Assembly (NCBI GenBank): GCA_027922465.2
Contig: BQMF02000114.1
Coordinates: 930,001 to 994,000 of the forward strand
Length of the DNA: 64,000 bases
Direction: 5' to 3'
DNA from: Turritopsis dohrnii
Lineage: Eukaryota > Cnidaria > Hydrozoa > Anthoathecata > Oceaniidae
Shown here: in pieces, positions 57,154 through 64,000 of the stretch
Layout of the letters: each line of letters begins with the position of its first letter
How positions within the stretch are numbered: the first letter of the stretch is position 1
Position numbers and translations under genes: made by a program
The notes under the pieces: model-generated
The model's database searches: none
What the model saw: the letters and a program-made list of their open reading frames with translations, nothing else
Told to the model about the DNA's origin: nothing

Positions 57154-57197
57154 AATGCCGATTTTAACATATATTTCGTCCTACGGGGAAATATATA

Positions 57198-58150
57198 ATA
57201 AATAAATAATCCAGCACAATTCAGCACTGCTTATTTACATCATCTCTCTATTTTGAATTCCATTGCCTTATGTTTCTTCTTCTGGTAATAGTATTATTAT
57301 ATGTTGCTTTATTCTGCTCAAATTTGCATTTAGCTGCTTTAAAATTTATGTAGTTGTATATGGAATTGAAAGTAGAGTGCCTGCTCCCCTTACCGCTATG
57401 TGCCGCTTGCCGCTAACTTTGAGTTTGATGGTTTATTTACTTCATTTAAAGACAACAAATCAAACCAAACTAATTATTATCTAAAAGCATATTCATTCAG
57501 CCATCATTATGGAAAGTTTCAAAGTGAATTGCCAAATACTTACTGATTAATAGAGTAAAATCTAACACCGGGTCGCGATCATTGTGAAAATAATATTAAA
57601 AATGGCTTCCTCGAAAAATGAATGCTTCAAAATTCAGTGTCATAAATAACGGAGCATATCGATTCCTTGTTATTCCTCTGCTGTCTTGAATGCTACCAAC
57701 ATCTAAGATTTTATCCACACAAACAGTTTTCTTGCATATATCGTATACGCGAGCAAATCATCTAAAATTTACAGCTAGGTAATTCTGTAACCACGTGTCC
57801 TTTCTCCGCTATAGCAACAAAATTTGTTCTTGTTAGCACTGATTTCAGCTTGATTATTCAATCAGTTAATTTTTTTTTCCAGACATTCAATTAGCGTGAA
57901 ACCCCACGTTGATAATATCACCCATAGATTTATCGTTCAAGAAAACGTGAAACTTGTTTCGTAGACCTTTTCACCCAACCTTTTCACCAACTGTCATTAA
58001 AAAATTTTTATTGCGTTAACGCTGTTTAGCAATTGCAACTACGTTGAATTCTATAGGATCATTCTAGCGTGTATCCTCCGCATGTTGAAAATCTCCACCA
58101 CAAGTGTAGAAACAATTGATTTCATATGTTGCGAGTGTAAAAAATAATAC
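57198..58150. other. No gene seen
   Basis: AT-rich sequence to the right of the Helentron with no recognised exon or repeat. A word, AGAGTGCCTGCTCCCCTTAC, near 57376 recurs inverted near 58960-58985 (GTAAGGGGAGCAGGCACTCT), suggesting another dispersed or TIR pair about 1.6 kb apart. Confidence 0.4.
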
Positions 58151-58985
58151 ACCTTTCCCGAATTTCTGTTTAAATGCCGAGTTAATGCTTAGTTATCAAG
58201 TTTCGCCTCGTTTCTATGTTTTTTACTGTTTTTCTAATTGCATAATGTTTTCAGTAAAAAATAGTTACACGTTCTTTCAGTTCCCCAGTGGAATAATTAG
58301 AAGTAATTAAGGGTTTGAAAAAGAGGCGAAACTTAGAGGCTAGGCTATAACACGGCGTTTAAACAGAAATTCGGGAAAGGTCTATTCAATACATGTTGAT
58401 AATTACATTCGCCGTTCATGCTTTTAACAAATTAACGATGTCTGTGTTTACTGTATAATTACTCTAGGCTCACAATAGGGCAATTCTATTCCCATCACGT
58501 GTCTAGATTTTGGCGATCAAAAGTTGACTTGTCGAGACGGCACTATTGTTTTCTAATAACTTCGCTCATAAAAATATGGCTGCCTTCGATTTGTAAACAG
58601 TAAAGGCATGCATTTTTATTAAGCCTGTGGTTGTCTTATATCTGCAGAAGCAAAGGAGGAAAGCACTCAAATTGAGAGAAAAGGGATTAAACTGTTATTA
58701 TGAACACTAAATTCCATAAAATTTTGTTATTTGCATCACTTTTGACGAACGTGAAATTAGTTAGCGGAAAGAGGAACAAGTTAGCGGAAAGAGGAACATC
58801 ACCCCGATGATGTTTACGATTACAGTATTTGTTATCAATCTTATTCTCCTTGTTTGTTCTTGTTGATTTAGTATCTAGGATGACCATTTGTGGTGCTAAA
58901 TCCATTTAACTGTGTTTTTACGTTTGCATTGACGAATTTTGCAACATTATAATTAAAGTTAGCGGTAAGGGGAGCAGGCACTCTA
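57376..58985. repeat. Possible TIR pair ~1.6 kb apart
   Basis: AGAGTGCCTGCTCCCCTTAC with GCTATGTGCCGCTTGCCGCT (57376 on) and GTTAGCGGTAAGGGGAGCAG with GCACTCT (58960-58985) are inverse copies over about 25-40 bases. GTTAGCGGAAAGAGGAAC is additionally repeated in tandem near 58757-58797. This may mark a TIR element that encloses the fold-back at 58151. Confidence 0.45.
58151..58381. mobile_element. Fold-back MITE with ~60-bp arms
   Basis: ACCTTTCCCGAATTTCTGTT with TAAATGCCG and AAGTTTCGCCTC (58151-58211) is matched by GAGGCGAAACTT and CGGCGTTTAAACAGAAATTC with GGGAAAGGT (58323-58381). It is short, has no coding sequence, and the target duplication is not clear. Confidence 0.7.
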
Positions 58986-59175
58986 ACCCAGGACCAAATT
59001 TTTCTATAGTTTAAGAACCTTTTCACTTATATACATGATCCAAAATTTGGTGAAACAGCAGGTTTTCAATGTGCTTACAATATGTTACAGTGCTATCAAT
59101 TGCTGTCACTCTTTAATTGTTGCAAGCCAAACAGCAGGGCCCCTAGTAGCAGTTGATCAAATATTCCTTGTAATA

Positions 59176-59769
59176 CTTTAAAGTCAGAAATTCATTCGCA
59201 AAATTTTTTGTATTTTGCGGGAATTAATTTTCGCGAATTGGCCAAAAATATTTTTTTGCGAGAATTAATTTTCGGGAATTGGTGAAAAATCTTTCACCAA
59301 AAAATGTTAGACTAGATTTTATTTCTTCTTTTTACGACGTATGCACTTGGTATTTGTTATGATATTTTTATGAACAAAGTTGAGAAGAGAAGAAAGCTAA
59401 TTTGTTACAATTTTCGACACTCGTTATCTCGAACCCCCAAGGGACCGACAAAAACGTTTGACATTACAAAAGATAATGAGCGTCGGCTGTATATACTGTG
59501 TTTCAAATACGTTTGGTACAGTATGGTGGACTTGCATGCAAATATTAGGTGCGAAAGAACTGTAAATGCAATTTTTAAACAGATTTCAACATTTTTAAAG
59601 ATTTTTGAAAATTTTTGCGTATCAGCGCAAAATCATTTTTTCTGCGGGAATTTAATTTCGCGAATGTCCCAAAAAGATTTTTTCGCGGGCATTTGAGAGC
59701 CCATTCGCGAAATTCGCGAAAATTTCTTCCCGCAAAAATTTTTTCCCGCAAAAATTTCTGACTTTAAAG
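59176..59769. mobile_element. TA-flanked MITE rich in TTTCGCGAA/CCCGCAAA words
   Basis: It begins CTTTAAAGTCAGAAATT and ends with the complement AATTTCTGACTTTAAAG. TA lies on both sides (59174-59175 and 59770-59771). Inside both ends are runs of TTTTGCGGGAATTAATTTTC and CGCGAATTGGCC-type words, denser at the right end. Related CGCG words occur at 61085-61215 and 44010-44055. No transposase is seen. Confidence 0.7.
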
Positions 59770-60205
59770 TATTCATTGAACCCCAGTTAGTCAAGTTGCT
59801 TTTCTAAGTATGGTAAATCATCTTTTTTTAGAAGAAATTGACCTTTTTCAAACTCAAAAAAATCTCACAGCCAATGATATGGGTAGCGGTGCTATTTTTA
59901 CTTGTGCAGGTTACAGTTCTGCACTTCTCTGAGATATTGAAAACATTCAAAAGATTAGAAAAACTATAAAGTTCTAGATCAATATCCTTCAAATATATAT
60001 ATTTATTTGATTTACACAGTAAAGTAGTTGGTGATTCTGACTGTTCATCTGCTCCAAATGGCAACATTACTTGAATTTATTTTTTAAGTGAACTAAATGC
60101 ATTATAAAAGATATGTTTGAACCTATTGTAATGAAACTAAGAATTATCGCCATTTATGCAATACAAGGTACTATTTCTTCAATTAAAGCAATTATATAAC
60201 AATTA

Positions 60206-60660
60206 CGCTGAAAGGTCAATTTCCGAAATTGAAAGGTTGTATTTGCAATGTACCCTTTGATACTTCTGTGACCAATGTATTTCCATGTGGAGCTCACGTT
60301 TAGTTATCATAAAACTGAAAAGAAAGTTGACTTTCCATGGACATGTTTACTTTGCGTCTGTCTCTCCAGAATCTATTTATTCAGGTCTTCAATATTTTCA
60401 GGAACACAATCCATTTGACATAAAATTCATCATGATAACATTCCTAATGATTTCCTAGATTTGTATGAGATTTCCACAAGATTTGCGTGAAGAACAAGTT
60501 AACCAAGATAACCTTGAAGAAGATAAAAATCCACTAGATTTGTTCAGATTGAACACACAGGAAACAATGTTGTATAATAGTTTCTCCTCAATTGAAGAAA
60601 TTAATATTACCCCTGGGGAAGGTCAGCAACCTAGTTCTCTGTTAACAGAAGCATTATGAA
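60206..60660 (+). pseudogene. Helitron DUF6570/pre-Rep fragment
   Basis: In one frame with slips the strand reads GQFPKLKGCICNVPFDTS-like, VIIKLKRKLTFHGHVYFASV, GLQYFQEHNPFD and, after a stop near 60456, NPLDLFRLNTQETMLYNSF, EEINITPGEGQQPSSLLTEA. These are the same blocks as KGQFPKIKGTVCNIP, KLKRK, LLQYLRATNHLYKD, DPLNEHRL and APGQGKAPINIL in the large Helentron. It comes from a different, diverged Helitron. Nothing of the Rep or helicase is left. Confidence 0.75.
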
Positions 60661-60673
60661 GAACTAGCCTTAT

Positions 60674-60955
60674 TTGAAAAATTTGGAAATTATTCAGTTA
60701 TTTCTACATTTCTACTATTTCCACTTTATTACTGGTAAAAGTCATAGATTCTTACATAATGGCCACTGTTTCCGCATTGATCAGATAAGCAATTTCACGT
60801 GGCTTTCTTTTTCACCTAATGCTGATGGTGGATTTTATTTACCTTGCATTCTCTTTGCTGATAAATTTCCTAATGTGACACTCAAAAATAAGAATCTACT
60901 TTTTCAAGCTGTGAAAGCCCAGCTCAAGTGCCTGTACTTAGAATTAAAATCATGA
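60674..60955 (+). pseudogene. hAT-type TTF zinc-finger fragment (ZMYM1-like)
   Basis: The block FRIDQISNFTWLSFSPNADG followed by GFYLPCILFADKFPN matches the TTF-type zinc-finger start of hAT transposases and ZMYM1-like/DUF4371 proteins, whose usual form is W-L-x-Y-S-x2-x-D-G-x-x-C-x2-C. Here the first Cys is replaced by Tyr (FYLPC), which would damage the finger. It ends after ~90 codons without the catalytic region. It directly follows the Helitron fragment. Confidence 0.6.
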
Positions 60956-61084
60956 AAAGGCACCAGTAGATTGTGAAAAAATCTTGTCATCAATAAGTCT
61001 CTTTCATTTATCACACTTCTTAGTCAAGAAGCAAAGAAAGAAAAGTTGGTTCAATAAAATAAGTAAAAATATAAACAATTACCT

Positions 61085-61215
61085 TAAAGGCATTAAATTT
61101 CGCGGGTATATACTTAATTTTGCGATTGTAAAATTTTTACTTTTCGCGGGTATTTAATTTCGCGATTTTTGGTTTCGGACATTTTTTGTGGGTGCTTAAT
61201 TTTGCGATTTTGGGT
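61085..61215. repeat. TTAATTTCGCGATT / TTCGCGGG repeat patch
   Basis: AAATTTCGCGGGTAT, ACTTAATTTTGCGATT, TTTTCGCGGGTATTTAATTT and CGCGATTTTTGG are variants of one motif repeated about four times. It is related to the inner words of the 59176-59769 MITE. Confidence 0.55.
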
Positions 61216-61594
61216 TGTTTTTTTTTAATTTCAGCTTTTCTTATTTTCCTTTTATCTATGGATACAAAGTTATTCATTACTCATTTTTTATTGAATTTCA
61301 ACACTTATGTTAATGTGTTTGTCTTCATTATTTCAAATGCATGGTAGGATTTGTGCGATGGGGGTTGTGAGCTGCCATAAAAGCTCATCAATAATGACTT
61401 TCTTCAATGTTGTATCAGTATGAAGGCATGAGGGTATATCATTTTAGTTAACACATGTATAGAAATTGTTTTAACTTTGTTTAATTCGCTTTAGACATGT
61501 TATTTCTTTTTGCCTTATATATATATATGTTCAAATGTGTAAATTAATGTGATGTTGCTGTCCATGTCTGGTTCTATATGCGAACCTAGGCATG

Positions 61595-61621
61595 CTGATG
61601 AAGCCTGATATTGGCAGAAAC
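61595..61621 (+). ncRNA. Candidate hammerhead-ribozyme-like core
   Basis: CTGATGA, then AGCC-TGATATT-GGCA, then GAAAC has the order of the hammerhead core (CUGAUGA, stem II, GAAA), with a three-pair stem GCC/GGC. The 10.1/11.1 pair would be A/A instead of G/C. A convincing cleavage triplet and stem III were not found by eye. A TA tract lies just upstream (61519-61530). Penelope-like terminal repeats often carry such ribozymes, so this may be a relic of one. Confidence 0.3.
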
Positions 61622-61936
61622 AGTGACGGAGTGATTGATGTGTATGTAACAAACATCATGGTGTTTTCAATGTAGTTAACTTAGTAGGAAAAGTGAATAA
61701 ATATTCTGTTTTGCATGGACATCGGAAAAAAAAAATTACTTCTTTTTTCTGATCACCTTAATAACCCGTGAAAAGTTTCATAAATGCCTATTGCCACCAT
61801 CCCAACAAGAACTGTAAGGTCTAGGCAACAAACTTTGTCGAGAAGAGCTACGACATTTTTCGGGAAATCCGGTTATCAATCAGGAAACATGAATGATCCG
61901 ATATTTTAGAAAAAGTTGAAATGAGTTCTACTTTTT

Positions 61937-62251
61937 CTATTTGTGTTCTGAATAGAAATGTGGATAAAAAAATGAACCAATCAAATTTTGGTATTCGTTA
62001 AATTCCAAAAAAGTTCTATAAGCCTTTAGGTTTATTTTACATAAGCCTGTGATGTGCTGAACCAGTGAACTGATATTTTTCATCATGGGGCTCTCCTCGG
62101 GCCGCTTGACTTGATTAAACAGCGAGTCGTTCCCAGGACTTCGTCGAAGAGGTTTCTTCCCTTTCTTTTTCAACGGCTTATCTCCGAATTTGACTGACAT
62201 GTGTTGAATAAATTGCTTTGTGTTGTATTTTATGAATTTTGTTTGCTGCAT
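61937..62251 (-). CDS. Unrecognised Lys-rich ORF
   Basis: Up to 104 codons are open. From MSVKFGDKPLKKKGKKPLRR on, the codon and base composition is clearly richer in G+C than the surroundings, which is why it is listed. The N-terminus is strongly basic. No domain is recognised. It lies head to head with the LINE fragment at 62240 and could be a leftover of a retroelement ORF1. Confidence 0.25.
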   Translation of the reverse strand: MQQTKFIKYNTKQFIQHMSVKFGDKPLKKKGKKPLRRSPGNDSLFNQVKRPEESPMMKNISSLVQHITGLCKINLKAYRTFLEFNEYQNLIGSFFYPHFYSEHK

Positions 62252-62825
62252 CTTCCTTCATGTTCATTTTTAAAAGAGACCTAACTTTATGTAACCATCT
62301 CAAGCAGGAAACGCGATTTGTTCACATTCGCAGCATTTCTTGTTTGTTTTGTAAGCCTTCAAGTGTGGATGATTTGCCATTGAAATTACCGAAACTGTTA
62401 ATTAACCATAATGAGATAAAAAGGGAAAAATTCATCAAATTCCTAAGAGTTCTTCTAGATGAAAATTTGACATGGAAGAATCATTATAAATGTTATCCAA
62501 GATAAGATTTCTAAAAACCTTGGAATACTTCTCATAGCAAAGCCATATGTCAACAATAACTTTCCGTAACCAATTTTCCAGAGTCCAAAATAAATATAAT
62601 ACTAGATATTCAAGGAATAACTACAAAATTCCTCAAAAACGCCTTAAAGTAACAACCTTTTCCATCGCCCATCGTGGCCCAGCCCTATCGAACAATATCT
62701 TGCAAAATGCAGAAAAGAACACTAGGTCTGTTTACCATTTCAAAAGATCTGTAAAAATAAAGTTGCTTAATAGTGACATTGATTTTTCTCAGTTTTTTAG
62801 GCTGTTATATTTCAACAACGCCTAG
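62240..62825 (+). pseudogene. LINE reverse transcriptase C-terminal fragment, internally deleted
   Basis: The first part reads LPLKLPKLLINHNEIKREKF then IKFLRVLLDENLTWKNH, the block after the RT catalytic core (usually K-F-L-G-V-x-L-D). A frame change near 62500 gives KISKNLGILLIAKPYVNNN. The second part (62547-62825) is the extreme C-terminus (FRNQFSRVQNKYNTRYSRNN, HRGPALSNNI, HFKRSVKIKLL). The thumb region between them is deleted. It belongs to the same LINE group as 36437-37752. Confidence 0.75.
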
Positions 62826-63299
62826 CATGCCATTTTTCCTCTCTAGTTATGTTGGTATCTTTCGTTGGTTTTTCATTTTCATTTTTATATTTGTTTGTTT
62901 GTTTTTTCCTTTTCATTTCACACTGTACATACGTTTTCCTTTTGCTTGTAAATATTTCTGCCCAGATAGGTATTTTGTTTTTGTATGTATTATATTATTA
63001 GTAGTAGTATATTGAAAAAGTAAACTAGTTGTTATTACACGGGGCTTGATGATAAGGCACTTCTGCCTTCTGGTTGCTCCAGCCATTATATACGATTATA
63101 TTTGAGATTTGTATATGATATTGGCGAAATAAAAAAACAACTAGCCGCCAAGGCGGCGTCGCTCGCCGCCCATGTCCACCTGCTCTGTATCACTGTATCA
63201 ATAAACGTCAAATTTCCTTATAAACGGCTCGTACAACTTGTGTTCAGCCAGAAGCAGATTAGAAGTCACAACCTCTGGTAAAACCAATCTTTTACCAGT
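62826..63299. other. No gene seen
   Basis: A T-rich 3' flank of the LINE fragment. It includes CCGCCAAGGCGGCGTCGCTC-type GC-rich words near 63145-63170 that may be another repeat end. Nothing else was recognised. Confidence 0.35.
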
Positions 63300-63475
63300 G
63301 TAACAATACACTCAAAACGTAGAGAGAGAAAACTTCAACTTTTTATTAGTTAGTTAGTAAAAAGTTACGCGCTCTAACATGGGTGCTATCAAACGTAAGG
63401 GGGAACTGGTTTCTTTTCTTAAAAAGATCACACGGGAGGAGAGACAAAAAGGCACGTGCTAAATGAATAAAGGGC
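63300..63475 (-). repeat. Dispersed repeat, inverted copy of 21296-21470
   Basis: ACTCAAAACGTAGAGAGAGA, CTCTAACATGGGTGCTATC and GGCACGTGCTAAATGAATAA are the reverse complements of blocks in the first copy, in reverse order. Confidence 0.75.
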
Positions 63476-63487
63476 ATACCGGAAAAG

Positions 63488-63598
63488 TGGGACCCGGGAC
63501 CCGGGACCCCAAGTCGTTGGTGGGACCCGGGTCCCGGGACCTTACAACCGGGACCCGGGACCCGGGACCCTGAAAGTGGGTGGGACCCGGGACCCGAG
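63488..63598. repeat. GGGACCC/CCCGGG minisatellite
   Basis: GTGGGACCCGGGACCCGGGA and similar runs, four clusters in 110 bases. The 7-base unit GGGACCC is its own near-complement, so the tract can fold back on itself almost anywhere. It is a sharp GC island in AT-rich DNA, directly beside the dispersed repeat at 63300-63475. Confidence 0.85.
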
Positions 63599-63822
63599 AG
63601 ATAGGAAAGTGCCGATTATAGCGCAGAAATTATATCCCTCATAATCATATGATTTTCGGGAATTTCCCTACTATCATCTTTGTTTTCGTAACGCGATACG
63701 AGTTACGAAACGTGTTATTATTATAACCACAAATTACTCATAATTGTAAACAATTAAATATCTCATAAAAAAATGTAGTAAAAAGCAGTTTGTAGCAGTT
63801 TTATTTTTATAACATAAATGAG

Positions 63823-63999
63823 CTAGATAATACTCCCAGCTTTACATGCAAATTCTACTCCTTTACTAAAATCAGTAACTCCATTGTTTTTCAACCATTC
63901 TAAAACGTCAATGTGTCCGTTATAACAAGCAACTTCTACTCCTTTACTAAAATCGACGACGCCGTTGTTTTTCAACCATTCTAAAACGTCAATGTGTCC
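63823..63999 (-). CDS. Ankyrin-repeat protein, C-terminal end (gene continues beyond the window)
   Basis: Reading leftward from the window edge, 58 codons give two ankyrin repeats with the pattern GHIDVLEWLKNNGVVDFSKG, then VEVACYN, GHIDVLEWLKNNG and VTDFSKGVEFACKAGSII, followed by TAG (63825-63823). Ankyrin repeats are protein-binding helical hairpins; no partner can be inferred. The two units are almost identical in DNA, so the array is probably recently expanded. An AATAAA on the minus strand near 63800-63812 could be the poly(A) signal. The start and most of the array lie to the right of the window. Confidence 0.8.
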   Translation of the reverse strand, partial: GHIDVLEWLKNNGVVDFSKGVEVACYNGHIDVLEWLKNNGVTDFSKGVEFACKAGSII

Positions 64000-64000
64000 G

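Larger units (their letters stand above)
41099..57197 (-). mobile_element. 16.1-kb Helentron (endonuclease-type rolling-circle transposon), interrupted
   Basis: Transcribed leftward. The 5' end at 57197 begins TATATATTTCCCCGTAG. The 3' end has an inverted subterminal copy (TATATATTTCCCC on the plus strand, 41120-41132), then a hairpin TCGCAT/ATGCGA (41105-41118), and stops at CTTG next to a T run. Inverted subterminal repeats, a microsatellite near the 5' side and a 3' stem-loop are the described features of Helentrons. Contents in order are a protease/zinc/DUF6570 ORF, a 3.6-kb insertion, a Rep-helicase-endonuclease ORF and an RPA1-like gene. The 1.9-kb element at 18516-20418 has the same ends. 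Inclusion of the RPA gene rests on it lying between the ends on the same strand. Confidence 0.75.

Overview
This window is AT-rich animal DNA, most likely from a cnidarian and perhaps a hydrozoan. That is an inference from three things: intron-bearing genes with GTAAGT donors, a family A GPCR and a secreted PAN/EGF-type gene, and a repeat mix (Penelope-like elements, CR1/jockey-group LINEs, endonuclease-bearing Helentrons, many TA-flanked MITEs) common in that phylum. No rRNA, tRNA, CRISPR or bacterial-style operon was seen. Mobile DNA makes up most of what can be identified.

Region by region. 0-3.8 kb holds a broken Ty3/gypsy integrase with its 3' LTR start, then a 2.2-kb unit with ~340-bp inverted arms around an H2C2 integrase fragment. 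6.3-7.3 kb holds an intronless GPCR on the minus strand. 8.7-10.8 kb is a terminal-inverted-repeat element full of ACGTCA motifs, carrying a nested fold-back MITE. 11.8-14 kb holds a Glu-rich broken exon, an unrecognised ORF and a TA-flanked MITE. 15.6-18.25 kb is a minus-strand gene with a PAN domain and a short Cys-rich module. 18.5-20.4 kb is a non-autonomous Helentron. 22.1 kb is a truncated THAP exon. 23.1-28.7 kb is a damaged LINE followed by a Penelope-like element, with TA microsatellites on both sides. 29.0-30.9 kb is a TIR element with subterminal repeats. 36.4-41.1 kb is a LINE fragment split by an unusual NotI-minisatellite element, followed by a LINE with an intact 986-codon ORF.

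The main object is a 16.1-kb Helentron (endonuclease-type rolling-circle transposon) at about 41.10-57.20 kb, on the minus strand. Read in its own direction it has a 5' subterminal repeat, a GAA microsatellite, an ORF beginning with a cysteine-protease domain that resembles the herpesvirus tegument deubiquitinase fold, twelve or so 15-residue repeats, a zinc-ribbon region and a DUF6570-like segment. A ~3.6-kb insertion follows. The ORF then resumes with HUH Rep, PIF1-type helicase and AP-like (EEP) endonuclease domains. A three-exon RPA1-like gene comes next, and the element ends with an inverted copy of the subterminal repeat plus a short hairpin. The 18.5-20.4 kb element has the same two ends, which supports the boundaries of both. 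A second, unrelated Helitron fragment at 60.2 kb shows what the uninterrupted reading across the insertion should look like.

57.2-64 kb holds more MITEs, a hAT-type TTF zinc-finger fragment, a LINE C-terminal fragment, a candidate hammerhead-like motif, a GGGACCC minisatellite and, at the right edge, the end of an ankyrin-repeat gene running leftward from outside the window.
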